The notes under the pieces: generated by a model
What the model saw: the letters and a program-made list of their open reading frames with translations, nothing else
Databases searched by the model: none
What the model was told of the DNA's origin: nothing
NCBI GenBank assembly: GCA_944384205.1
Contig: CALWSL010000004.1
Span: 122,840-186,839 of the forward strand
Direction: 5' to 3'
Source: an uncultured Acetatifactor sp.
Lineage (GTDB): Bacteria > Bacillota > Clostridia > Lachnospirales > Lachnospiraceae
DNA: 64,000 nucleotides
Translations under genes and position numbers: made by a program
Shown here: positions 37,643 to 46,662 of the stretch, piece by piece
Layout of the letters: each line of letters begins with the position of its first letter
How positions within the stretch are numbered: position 1 is the stretch's first letter

Positions 37643-38776
37643 ATGGAGAGCAGTGCACTGGTATATATTATACTGACGGCAGTTACTTTGGCGCTGTCAT
37701 ACTTTATTGAGAACAGGGATTATGTGCCGGCTCATGTAAATGGCGGAAGAACGGTGGGGCAGATGCCGGGCTGTAATCGTATACAGGCGAGAAATCTTGT
37801 GGCGGAATTTGCGATTTTCTCTCTGCTGACGGGCGTATCGGCGTGCCGCATCGCCGTTGGAAATGATTACTGGGTCTACCGTGATAATTTTAAATTAATT
37901 GCGCAGGAGCGTTACGTTTCCTATGAATGGGGTTTTAATCTGATTGTAAAGTGGATGCAGGACCTTTTCGGATATGACAACTATCTGCCCATTTTTGCGC
38001 TGTTTTCCTTTGTTACGGTATTCTTCTTTATAAAAGCCCTCCATGATCAGGCGTCAGATTACACAATGACCTTGTTTTTGCTGATGACGGGTGGTTATTA
38101 TTTTAACAGTCTCAATTCCGTGCGGTATTATCTGGCGTTGGCGATAGCGTTATATTCCATGAAATATGTGCTTCGTGGAGAGTACGGAAAATTTGTGCTG
38201 TGGATTGCCGCCGGAGCCATGTTCCACAAATCCGTTTTATTGGTGATTCCGGTTTATCTGGCGGCGCGTTTTCTGGCATCCCGCAAATTAAAACGATGGC
38301 ATTATATTGCAGGCACCGTTTTTGCGCTGAGCCTGATTTTTGGACAAAGTATATACAGAGAGATTATCTTTTATTTTTATCCCTACTACAGAGATTCCAT
38401 GTTTGACACGGGGCAGTTATCCTATGCCAATATCGGCAAATGTCTGGGAACTCTGGCGCTTTGCCTCCTTTGCTATCGGAAAAGTCTGAAGGACAATTTG
38501 ATGAACCGCTTTTACTTCTTCTTAAATGTGGCGGGAACGCTGGTTTACTGCTGCGGTTCGTTTATTCCGGAGGTGTCCAGAGTAGGCTATTATATGATAA
38601 TTTCACAGATATTTCTGCTCCCCAGACTGCTTATGGATATGGAAAAAGGATGGCTTCGCAAGCTTTGTTATGCGGGAGTTGTGGGAGCCTTTACACTGTA
38701 CTTTGTGATGATGCTGCAAAGGATGTACGATGTCAGTATCAGACTGTTGCCTTATTTGAACTGGATATTTGATTAG
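37643..38776 (+). CDS. EpsG-family polysaccharide polymerase
   Basis: A 377-residue integral membrane protein with about nine to ten spans and the EpsG family pattern: RIAVGNDYWVYRDNF, YEWGFNLI, and SVRYYLALAIALYS-like segments. EpsG proteins are thought to polymerise repeating units outside the membrane (Wzy-like). It follows the glycosyltransferase after 4 bases and is part of the same transcript. The presence of EpsG and a Wzz-like protein indicates a Wzx/Wzy-type pathway, but no flippase gene is seen in the window. Confidence 0.88.
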   Translation: MESSALVYIILTAVTLALSYFIENRDYVPAHVNGGRTVGQMPGCNRIQARNLVAEFAIFSLLTGVSACRIAVGNDYWVYRDNFKLIAQERYVSYEWGFNLIVKWMQDLFGYDNYLPIFALFSFVTVFFFIKALHDQASDYTMTLFLLMTGGYYFNSLNSVRYYLALAIALYSMKYVLRGEYGKFVLWIAAGAMFHKSVLLVIPVYLAARFLASRKLKRWHYIAGTVFALSLIFGQSIYREIIFYFYPYYRDSMFDTGQLSYANIGKCLGTLALCLLCYRKSLKDNLMNRFYFFLNVAGTLVYCCGSFIPEVSRVGYYMIISQIFLLPRLLMDMEKGWLRKLCYAGVVGAFTLYFVMMLQRMYDVSIRLLPYLNWIFD

Positions 38777-38794
38777 GAGAAAGGAAACGGCAGA

Positions 38795-40204
38795 ATGAAA
38801 ATTTTATGGGTCTGTAATATCATGCTTCCCGTAGTGGCGGAACATCTGGGAGTGGAGGGAAGTAATAAGGAAGGATGGCTTTCCGGTCTGTGCAGCGTTA
38901 TACTGATGAGGCAGAGAGAGAATAAAATAGACCTTCATGTGGCTTTTCCTGTGGAAAAAAGGATGGACGGCTATACGGAGGAAATCGTTACGAAGGCGGG
39001 CAGACTGCATTGCTATGGCTTTTATGAGGATGTAAATCATGCGGAACGCTATGATAAGAGGCTGGAAGTGCGGCTTCGCCGTATTATAGATACGGTGCAG
39101 CCGGATGTGATACACTGCTTCGGAACGGAGTATGCACACACGCTGGCGGTGGTCAGATGCGCTCCGGAGCCGAAAAAGGTGCTGGTGGGCATTCAGGGAG
39201 TGTGCAGCAAGATTGCGCAGGCATATATGGCTGATTTGCCTGAAAAGATACAGAAAAGCAAAACCTTCCGGGATATTTTGAAGCGCGACAGTATGCTTAG
39301 ACAACAGCAGAAATTTGTGATACGCGGACAAAGAGAAAAGGAAATGCTGCAGGATGCTGCCAATGTGACCGGAAGAACAGAGTTTGACCGTATCTATGTG
39401 ACACAGTATAATCCCGGAACCCAGTATTTTTCCATGAATGAGACGCTGCGCACCTGCTTTTATGAGGGAGAGTGGAAGCCTGAGAAATGTGAACCTCATT
39501 CTATTTTCTTAAGTCAGGGAGATTATCCCTTAAAAGGACTTCACTATATGCTGCTGGCGGCAGCAAGGCTTCGGCAGAAGTATCCCGATTTGAAGATATA
39601 TGTTGCGGGCAACAGTATCGTTAAATACAAAACACTGACGGAAAAAATTAAGATTTCCGCCTATGGAAAATATCTGCGCAGTCTGATGGAGGAGTATGCC
39701 CTGAGGGATTGTGTACAATTTCTGGGGAGACTTACCGCAGCGGAGATGAAAGCCCAGTACTTGAAGAGCAATCTTTTTGTATGCTGTTCCTCCAATGAGA
39801 ATTCCCCCAATTCCCTGGGAGAAGCAATGATACTTGGTGTGCCCTGTGTGGCGGCTGCCGTGGGCGGAATTCCCAGTCTTTTTGAGGATGGAAAGGACGG
39901 AATTCTCTATTGCGGATACGAAAAAAATGAAAAAGAAATAAATAACGATAGTTATTTTAAAAATGAAAGCTTCAGCGGGGCGGAGACAACGGAAAACATA
40001 ACAAAATCAGATGTTAGAAATCCGGATTTGTTGAGAATTTCAAATAATTTGTATCATGCTGTCTGCGAGATGTGGGAACATCAGGAGAAAATGAAGGCAT
40101 TTTGCCAAAATGCAAGATTACATGCAAGAAAAACTCATAACAGAGAGGAAAATTATCAAAAAATGCTGGAGATTTATGCAGCAATAACAGGAAAAAATAA
40201 ATAA
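38795..40204 (+). CDS. Family 4 glycosyltransferase
   Basis: A 469-residue GT-B fold enzyme. The N-terminal half starts MKILWVCNIMLPVVA with HCFGTEYAH near 107. The C-terminal donor-binding half has LSQGDYPLKGL, FLGRLTAAEMKAQYLKSN, and CSSNENSPNSLGEAMILGVPCVAA (E-x7-E type motif). An unusual Lys/Asn/Glu-rich, AT-rich insert lies at about residues 383-405, just before the C-terminal helix. It continues the EPS-type transcript. Confidence 0.86.
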   Translation: MKILWVCNIMLPVVAEHLGVEGSNKEGWLSGLCSVILMRQRENKIDLHVAFPVEKRMDGYTEEIVTKAGRLHCYGFYEDVNHAERYDKRLEVRLRRIIDTVQPDVIHCFGTEYAHTLAVVRCAPEPKKVLVGIQGVCSKIAQAYMADLPEKIQKSKTFRDILKRDSMLRQQQKFVIRGQREKEMLQDAANVTGRTEFDRIYVTQYNPGTQYFSMNETLRTCFYEGEWKPEKCEPHSIFLSQGDYPLKGLHYMLLAAARLRQKYPDLKIYVAGNSIVKYKTLTEKIKISAYGKYLRSLMEEYALRDCVQFLGRLTAAEMKAQYLKSNLFVCCSSNENSPNSLGEAMILGVPCVAAAVGGIPSLFEDGKDGILYCGYEKNEKEINNDSYFKNESFSGAETTENITKSDVRNPDLLRISNNLYHAVCEMWEHQEKMKAFCQNARLHARKTHNREENYQKMLEIYAAITGKNK

Positions 40205-40220
40205 AAGACAGGTGTTATTT

Positions 40221-41435
40221 ATGAAGATTTCTTTCGTGTCGAATTATATTAATCATCATCAGATACCATTTTGTAATGCCATGTGCAGGGAGACGGGCAA
40301 TCAGTTTGCGTTTATCCAGACACAACCCATGGAGGAAGAGAGAATACAGATGGGGTGGCAGGAGAAGAACCGGGAGGAGTATATCCATTATTATTACGAA
40401 GAAGAGGAACTTTGCAAGGAATTCATACGAGAGAGCGATGTGGTGCTGTTCGGCGGCTGTGAGGATGAAAGCTACATAGAGGAACGGTTACGGGCAGGAA
40501 AACCGGTTATCCGAATCAGTGAGCGTTTGTATAAGGGGGGGCAGTGGAAGGCTGTTTCCCCCAGAGGGCTTGTCAAAAAATATCATGACCACACCAGATA
40601 CCGCAATGCTCCCGTATATCTGCTTTGCGCAGGAGGATATGTGCCTTCTGATTTTCGGATAATCAGGGCTTATCCCCAAAAAATGTTCTGCTGGGGATAT
40701 TTTACCGAGACAAAACGGTATGATGTGGATAAATTGTTTGAGCGGAAGGGATACAACCGGAAGGGGCAGAAGATGCCATATCTTTTGTGGGCAGGCAGAT
40801 TGATTGAATTAAAACACCCGGAGCTGGCGCTCAAGACTGCAAAATATTTAAAGGACAGGGGACTGACTTTCCATATGGATATGGTAGGCGGCGGCGTGAT
40901 GGAGGGAGTTTTGAAAAAAATGCTGCAGGATATGGAGCTTCAGGACTGCGTTTCCATGACGGGATTCTTAAGTCCCGCCGAGGTGAGAGGCAGGATGGAG
41001 CGGGCGGATATTTATCTTTTTACCAGCAACAGAATAGAAGGCTGGGGTGCGGTGGTGAATGAGGCCATGAACAGCGGCTGCGCAGTGGTGGCAGCGCATA
41101 TGATTGGCTCTGTGCCGTATCTGATTCGTCAGGGACAGAATGGTTATGTATATGAGGACGGCAAGGAACAGATGCTGTTACAGACTGTGGAAAAACTGGC
41201 AGGAAACCGCAAGTTGTGCCGGACGCTGGGGATAAATGCCTATCATACCATCACGCAAACATGGAATGCGGAGAATGCTGCCGGAAACCTGATGGAACTG
41301 ATAGAAAACGTGGTCTTACGGAACGGGAAAAGCGAAAAGGTTCCTGCGAAACTGAAAAACCTTTATCCCTGTGCGCCTGCGCCGGTGATTCCTGAGAAAC
41401 GGATGTGGAAGGAACTGACGCGGGAAACAGAGTAA
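40221..41435 (+). CDS. Family 4 glycosyltransferase
   Basis: A 404-residue GT-B enzyme. It has a simple N-terminal domain (MKISFVSNYINHHQIP) and a C-terminal donor domain with LLWAGRLIELKHPELAL, VSMTGFLSPAEVRGRM, and RIEGWGAVVNEAMNSGCAVVAA, typical of GT4. AGGTG lies upstream of the ATG at 40221. It is the last sugar transferase before the wall hydrolase. The substrate is not determinable. Confidence 0.87.
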   Translation: MKISFVSNYINHHQIPFCNAMCRETGNQFAFIQTQPMEEERIQMGWQEKNREEYIHYYYEEEELCKEFIRESDVVLFGGCEDESYIEERLRAGKPVIRISERLYKGGQWKAVSPRGLVKKYHDHTRYRNAPVYLLCAGGYVPSDFRIIRAYPQKMFCWGYFTETKRYDVDKLFERKGYNRKGQKMPYLLWAGRLIELKHPELALKTAKYLKDRGLTFHMDMVGGGVMEGVLKKMLQDMELQDCVSMTGFLSPAEVRGRMERADIYLFTSNRIEGWGAVVNEAMNSGCAVVAAHMIGSVPYLIRQGQNGYVYEDGKEQMLLQTVEKLAGNRKLCRTLGINAYHTITQTWNAENAAGNLMELIENVVLRNGKSEKVPAKLKNLYPCAPAPVIPEKRMWKELTRETE

Positions 41436-41461
41436 TAAAGCATGGTAGTTACTGGAATATG

Positions 41462-41490
41462 TTGCAATGATATATGCACAACGGTATGAT
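41462..41490 (+). promoter_or_regulatory. Promoter of the glucosaminidase gene
   Basis: TTGCAA (41462-41467) and TATGAT (41485-41490) are spaced by 17 bases and lie 46 bases before the start. Confidence 0.72.
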
Positions 41491-41536
41491 AAGGATGTTG
41501 TAACTTTTGTAGGAATGCACGGAAGAAAGGAAGAAC

Positions 41537-43708
41537 ATGAGAAAAATAAGTAGTAAATACGGTAAGAGAGTGATAAGCCTGTTGCTGGCGGTACTTATGA
41601 CAACCTCCATTTTTTCAGGCAGTTTTACAATGAGGAAGGTACAGGCGACAGGGACAGAGGAGGCTGACCGGACAGAGGGGGCTGCCTTGCTGGAGGAAGC
41701 CAGAGGTGCGTTACAGGGAATTGTAGGCGACAGAGATGTGATGGCAGTGGTGTACATGAGTGACAGCTACCCTGTGAAAGCAGAGGCTTCTTATGAAAGC
41801 GAGACGCTGATTGAGGTATCCAGCGGACAGACAGTGTTTATTCAGGATGTGGCTTTGGATGAAAACAATGAGCCGTGGGAATACGTCAGCTTTTACTGTG
41901 GAGAGCAGGAATATTACGGCTATATTCAGAGAAGCTATCTGGCATGTTCCGATGAACGTTTTCTTAAGTGGGAGTCAGAATACCACATGAATCCTTCCGC
42001 ATATGGACTTTATGGTTTGAGTGGAGTAGGAAGCGCGCGCAGTTCCTACGCTGACATTGAACAGTTTCCGGAAAGTTACCGGTCCGCCCTCAAGGCGTTG
42101 AAGGATGCCCATCCCAATTGGATTTTTGTCCCGATGAAAACAGGACTTGACTGGAATACGGTAATTGCCAATGAAATCAAAGACGGCAAAAGTCTGGTGG
42201 AGTATATTCATTCTGAGGCGGCAAAAGAAGGCGCATACGACAACGGAAGCTGGTATTATGCCTCCGAGGAAATTCTGGAATATTATATGGATCCGCGAAA
42301 CAGTCTGACGGAGGAAGCCATTTTCCAGTTTGAGCAGTTGACCTATAATGAGACATATCATACGGAAAGCGCATTGGAGCAGTTTTTACAGAATACCTTT
42401 ATGAAGGGTGACAAAAACGCGCCGGGAACCTCAATGACCTATTCCCGTATTATCTGGGCAATCGGTAAGGAAGAAGGGCGGCAGGTAAGTCCTTTTCATC
42501 TGGCGGCGCGTATTTTTCAGGAGCAGGGGAGGGGAAACTCGCCTCTGATATCGGGTACGTATCCGGGATATGAGGGCTATTATAATTATTTTAATATAAG
42601 CGCATCGGGAAAAACGGAAAAAGAAGTGATTGAAAACGGGTTAAAATACGCCAAAAATGCGAACCCCCAGTGGAACAATGCTTACTATTCCATTTTGGGC
42701 GGTGCGGATATTATTTCCGCCAACTATATCAAAAAGGGGCAGGATACGCTGTATCTGCAAAAGTATAACGTAAATCCAAACGGATATTATGCGTTGTACA
42801 CCCATCAGTATATGCAGAATATTGCAGCGCCTACCAGTGAGGCAAAAAATATTTACAAGCTTTATAAAAATGCGAATGCTCTGGAAAGTCCCTTTGTATT
42901 CAAAATTCCCGTGTATGAGAATATGCCGGGAACAGCATGCGCTAAGCCCACCCAGTCTACAAATGTAGTATTGCAGATTCCGGGCGGCTATGACAGTACG
43001 GTTTATGTGGACGGCGTGGCTTATACCGGAACGTCCCGCAACGGTAATCTGATTGTAAATGCGGGAAATACCTCCGCAGGAACGGCTGCGGTTTACAAGT
43101 ACAATGAAGTCGGTGTGCCTGTCGGTATGTATGTGTGGACATTGGATTATAGAGACGGCGGATATATTGAGACGGCACAGCCGGAGCTTATGGATTTGTT
43201 GTCCTATCACGGTTTTTCCATACGAATCAAGGGAAAATCCGGAATCCGGTTTAAGACGGGAATTTCTATTTCGCTGAGAGACAGACTGATTTCTGAAGGT
43301 GTGAACGGCTATAAGCTGAAGGAATACGGAACCCTTGTAATGAACAATGCCACAAGAGAGAGTTATCCTTTTGTGAAAGGCGGCGAAAAGGTGTTGAGCG
43401 GCATGGCTTACGGTGTAGGCAGCGATGGAACACTGACCAATAAGATTTATGAGATTGTGGAGAACAGATACCGTTATACCTCCGTGCTGGTGGATTTGCC
43501 GGCAGAACAGTACAAGCAGGAGTATGCGTTCAGAGGATATATGGTACTGGAAAAGGACGGCGTGGAAAAGACCGTTTACGGACCGATTGTGGCAAAGAGC
43601 ATCTATTCATTGGCGGAGCAGGTGCTGAATGCGGGTATCTATGCGGGCGGTTCCGAGGCGGATGTATTTCTGCGTCAGCTTATAACAGATGCAGATGCAG
43701 CAGAATAA
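41537..43708 (+). CDS. Secreted beta-N-acetylglucosaminidase (cell-wall hydrolase)
   Basis: A 723-residue secreted protein that should cleave peptidoglycan glycan strands. A signal peptide (to about residue 37) is followed by an SH3-like segment (about 70-135). The glucosaminidase (GH73-like) domain covers about 165-460, with the likely catalytic Glu329 in FQEQGRG and the later YNYFNI and GGADIIS motifs. A bacterial Ig-like region then leads to a C-terminal domain of about 180 residues that I know from surface proteins of this group but cannot name. It has its own promoter, so it is separate from the EPS genes though embedded among them. Confidence 0.9.
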   Translation: MRKISSKYGKRVISLLLAVLMTTSIFSGSFTMRKVQATGTEEADRTEGAALLEEARGALQGIVGDRDVMAVVYMSDSYPVKAEASYESETLIEVSSGQTVFIQDVALDENNEPWEYVSFYCGEQEYYGYIQRSYLACSDERFLKWESEYHMNPSAYGLYGLSGVGSARSSYADIEQFPESYRSALKALKDAHPNWIFVPMKTGLDWNTVIANEIKDGKSLVEYIHSEAAKEGAYDNGSWYYASEEILEYYMDPRNSLTEEAIFQFEQLTYNETYHTESALEQFLQNTFMKGDKNAPGTSMTYSRIIWAIGKEEGRQVSPFHLAARIFQEQGRGNSPLISGTYPGYEGYYNYFNISASGKTEKEVIENGLKYAKNANPQWNNAYYSILGGADIISANYIKKGQDTLYLQKYNVNPNGYYALYTHQYMQNIAAPTSEAKNIYKLYKNANALESPFVFKIPVYENMPGTACAKPTQSTNVVLQIPGGYDSTVYVDGVAYTGTSRNGNLIVNAGNTSAGTAAVYKYNEVGVPVGMYVWTLDYRDGGYIETAQPELMDLLSYHGFSIRIKGKSGIRFKTGISISLRDRLISEGVNGYKLKEYGTLVMNNATRESYPFVKGGEKVLSGMAYGVGSDGTLTNKIYEIVENRYRYTSVLVDLPAEQYKQEYAFRGYMVLEKDGVEKTVYGPIVAKSIYSLAEQVLNAGIYAGGSEADVFLRQLITDADAAE

Positions 43709-43738
43709 TGGAGATTGAATTAGAAAGAGAAGTGATTT

Positions 43739-44758
43739 ATGAAAAAGAAATTTTTATATAGAGCGGTACTGCTGGCGGCGTTGATTGTGGGCATGACTGC
43801 GTGCGGCAGTAAAGAAGCAAATGTGACGACTGAGGAGCAGGTTTCGGAGCAGACGGAAGAAACCGTTGTGGAAGAAGAGGTTTCCCCGGAGGAGCCAAGG
43901 AATCTGGAAGAGGTAGATGGAAGCATTCGGGAGCAGGGAATGCTCATGCTTCAAAATTTAGAGCTTGCGGAATATCTGGATGAGAGTATTAACCTGATTG
44001 CCACGGAAGAATGGTTCCGCACCATGATGGACGGAGCGACGGAGGGCAGCAGAAATTATTATGTGCAGCGGGACGGTGAAACCGTTTGGACCATTCAGGC
44101 AGGATATGATGAGGCGGGAGAACTCTATGCCAGAGTATATTATGCCGGCGAACAGGTACGAGTACTGCAGAGAAAGGGAAACGCCGTACAGCTTTTGACG
44201 ACACAACTGGCAGACGGCAGATATGAGGGGGCTTATGAGGTCTGGACCTGCGATGGCGACATGGGCAGTATTTATCAGGAAACAGGCTCCTTTGCAGAGG
44301 GTGTGCTGACAGGGGAATACACGCTGAAGGTGCATGAGGGCGAGACGTCAAGCGAGATATTTTCTCTTTGGAGCAACAGGGAAGGAATGAAATATACCAC
44401 TTATACCGGAACCTATGCGGAACAGGAAGAGCTTCTGACAAACGAATGGTATTGGTGGGAGCATGAGACGGAAGGGCTTGTGAAGGAGGCGGAAAAGCCT
44501 GCGGATAAACCGGCAGCCCAGAACTCTGCGCAGAAACCTGCCGCACAGGAGACAACTCCGGAAGCGCCGCAGCAGCAGGAGACGCAGCAGCCCTCTGGCG
44601 AACAGCAGCCGTCACAGCAGCAACCGTCACAGCAACCTTCGCAGCAGCCTTCAACGGAGCAGCAGGAGCCCCAACGGCCATCGGAGGAGATACAGCAGCC
44701 TGTGGAGGATTCCGGCGAAAATGACGTAGATGTGGAGTGGACGCCGGATATCCTGTAG
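43739..44758 (+). CDS. Lipoprotein with Gln/Pro/Ser-rich C-terminal tail
   Basis: A 339-residue lipoprotein (lipobox MTAC, Cys near 22) with an acidic Thr/Glu/Val spacer. A domain of about 200 residues has repeated strand pairs such as RDGETVWTIQAGYDE, of the MORN-like turn-strand kind. A low-complexity tail is built from QPSQQ units between about 250 and 330. The tail may span the wall. I do not recognise a function. It follows the glucosaminidase after 30 bases, so the two may share a transcript. Confidence 0.8.
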   Translation: MKKKFLYRAVLLAALIVGMTACGSKEANVTTEEQVSEQTEETVVEEEVSPEEPRNLEEVDGSIREQGMLMLQNLELAEYLDESINLIATEEWFRTMMDGATEGSRNYYVQRDGETVWTIQAGYDEAGELYARVYYAGEQVRVLQRKGNAVQLLTTQLADGRYEGAYEVWTCDGDMGSIYQETGSFAEGVLTGEYTLKVHEGETSSEIFSLWSNREGMKYTTYTGTYAEQEELLTNEWYWWEHETEGLVKEAEKPADKPAAQNSAQKPAAQETTPEAPQQQETQQPSGEQQPSQQQPSQQPSQQPSTEQQEPQRPSEEIQQPVEDSGENDVDVEWTPDIL

Positions 44759-44820
44759 GATATTTGGGATACCAATGAGAAAACAAAGCTTTGACAGCGT
44801 ATGAAAAGCGGGAAATCGGC

Positions 44821-46545
44821 ATGAGTAACGGGTTAAAACGAAATCAGAAAAAAAAGGAATCGGCGTGGACGACAGCGAAAAATTTTACCGCCTATGTTCT
44901 GGATGGCGTCATATGTGTTTTGATGCTGCTGATTATTGTGGCGCTGCCCTTTTACAATGAGAACGGCTATACTTATATCGGCACGGACAAGGCACAGTTT
45001 CTTCAGAAGACAGGTATCTGCGGACTTATGTTTGCAGCGCCGCTGCTGGCGCTTTATCTGATGTTTGCGGCGGCAGCGGAAATACAGAAATTTCTGAAGG
45101 AAAGAGGAAACAGAAAAAAGACCACATTTACAGGATTTGCAGGCTTGCTTAGGGCATGTCTGCAAAAGCTGTCCCTGACGGATAAGTTTGCCCTGCTCTA
45201 TGGGGGGAGCATCCTCCTGTCCTATTTTTGCTCCGACTATAAGGAGACTGCTTTTTGGGGGGCGGACGGCTGGATGATGGGACTTTTTGCGCAGTTGACG
45301 CTTCTGGCATTCTATTTCCTGATTTCAAGATTCTGGACGCCTAAAAAGTGGATGCTCCGGCTGTTTCTGCCGGTGTCGGCAGCGGTATTTCTGCTGGGAT
45401 ATGTAAACCGGTTTGGTATTTATCCTATTAATATGAAGCTGCAGCATCCGGAATTTATCTCTACCATCGGCAATATAAACTGGTACTGCGGATATCTGGT
45501 GTCAGTTTTCTTCGGCGGTTATTATCTGCTGTGGCAGTGCGGAAGTACCTGGAATCGGGAGAAAGTGACATGGAGGCGGTGGCTTTTGATGGCATACGTG
45601 GCAGTGGGCTTTGCTACTTTGGTGACCCAGGGCAGCATGAGCGGTATTGTGACACTGGCGGTTATGCTGATTGTAACCTTTTGTTTTTCTGCAAAGGACA
45701 GCAAAAAAATGCTGCTGTTCTGGCAGGAAACGCTGCTTTTGTCGCTGGTGTGTCTGCTTACATTCGGTATCAGAAGCATTTTTGGCGGGGAGATTACTTA
45801 TCAGGACGGAATGGTAGATTTGCTGACTTACAGTGTTTTTCCCGTGATTACAATGGTATTATCCGCTTTTTTTGTAATGGGTATCATGCGGAGTGAAAAG
45901 AAAGGAAGCTATCCGGTTGGGTTTTTCCGTATTATGACGCGGATTGCGGCGGCAGGAAGCGCGGCGGGAGCGGCTCTTCTGATAGGAATGATAGCTCTGA
46001 ATACATTGTGTCCGGGAAGTCTGGGCGCGCTGTCGGAATATCCCGTTTTTACCTTTACACCCGATTGGGGGAGCAACAGGGGCGCCACCTGGCGGGCGGG
46101 AATCGCCTGCTTTCTGGAGCAGGATTTTGTGCATAAGCTGGTCGGCGTTGGTTCCGACTGCATGGGAGAATGTTTGAATGACACTGCGGGCGCGGAGCTG
46201 AAAAGTATACTCGCCGAGCGGTTTGGAATGCTCAACCTGAGAAATGCCCACAACGAATGGCTCACGGTTCTGGTGAACAATGGCGTCATAGGATTTGTAG
46301 GTTTTGTGGGAATGATGGTTAGTGCTATCGGACGTTTTTTGCGATACGGATTAAAAGGCGGGCAGACAATTATCGGCGCCTGCGGTTTTTGCCTGTTGGC
46401 TTATACGATAAATAATATGTTCAGCTTTCAGCAGGCTGTGAATACGGCGACAATTTTTGTGATATTGGGAATCGGAGAGGCGTATGTGCGAAAACATACG
46501 TCTTTTTTTATAGCGGAGGATAGGATTTTGGGAGGGCAAAAATAA
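44821..46545 (+). CDS. O-antigen ligase/polymerase-type membrane protein
   Basis: A 574-residue protein with about 12 hydrophobic spans and a large outside loop. It has the Wzy_C/WaaL pattern, with DWGSNRGATWRAGI and the region LRNAHNEWLTVLVNNGVIGF (residues around 478-500) containing the conserved His. Such enzymes join or polymerise lipid-linked glycans. In a Gram-positive it would attach or extend wall polymers or glycans on proteins. The start at 44821 (MSNGLK) is preferred; a TTG frame ten codons earlier exists. It is near the junction of the two glycan groups, so which chain it acts on is uncertain. Confidence 0.83.
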   Translation: MSNGLKRNQKKKESAWTTAKNFTAYVLDGVICVLMLLIIVALPFYNENGYTYIGTDKAQFLQKTGICGLMFAAPLLALYLMFAAAAEIQKFLKERGNRKKTTFTGFAGLLRACLQKLSLTDKFALLYGGSILLSYFCSDYKETAFWGADGWMMGLFAQLTLLAFYFLISRFWTPKKWMLRLFLPVSAAVFLLGYVNRFGIYPINMKLQHPEFISTIGNINWYCGYLVSVFFGGYYLLWQCGSTWNREKVTWRRWLLMAYVAVGFATLVTQGSMSGIVTLAVMLIVTFCFSAKDSKKMLLFWQETLLLSLVCLLTFGIRSIFGGEITYQDGMVDLLTYSVFPVITMVLSAFFVMGIMRSEKKGSYPVGFFRIMTRIAAAGSAAGAALLIGMIALNTLCPGSLGALSEYPVFTFTPDWGSNRGATWRAGIACFLEQDFVHKLVGVGSDCMGECLNDTAGAELKSILAERFGMLNLRNAHNEWLTVLVNNGVIGFVGFVGMMVSAIGRFLRYGLKGGQTIIGACGFCLLAYTINNMFSFQQAVNTATIFVILGIGEAYVRKHTSFFIAEDRILGGQK

Positions 46546-46588
46546 AATTTTCTTTTCCAAGCAGTATTCATATTGTAGGGTTTGCTTT

Positions 46589-46618
46589 TTGACGGCAGAG
46601 ATGGTAAAATAATATGAT
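46589..46618 (+). promoter_or_regulatory. Promoter of the second glycan gene group
   Basis: TTGACG (46589-46594) and TATGAT (46613-46618) are spaced by 18 bases, each one mismatch from consensus, 45 bases before the dehydratase start. Confidence 0.65.
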
Positions 46619-46662
46619 TACAGAAACTATAGAAAAGATTCTGCGCATGAAGTGGAGTTATC

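Noticed and set aside
44560-44700. CAG/CCG-rich repeats that could be taken for a repeat array
   Set aside because: They are codons for the QPSQQ tail of a lipoprotein, with no spacers; not CRISPR.
43989-44822. Minus-strand frame with Ala/Pro-rich product
   Set aside because: It is the antisense of the QPSQQ tail and the lipoprotein domain; low-complexity artefact.
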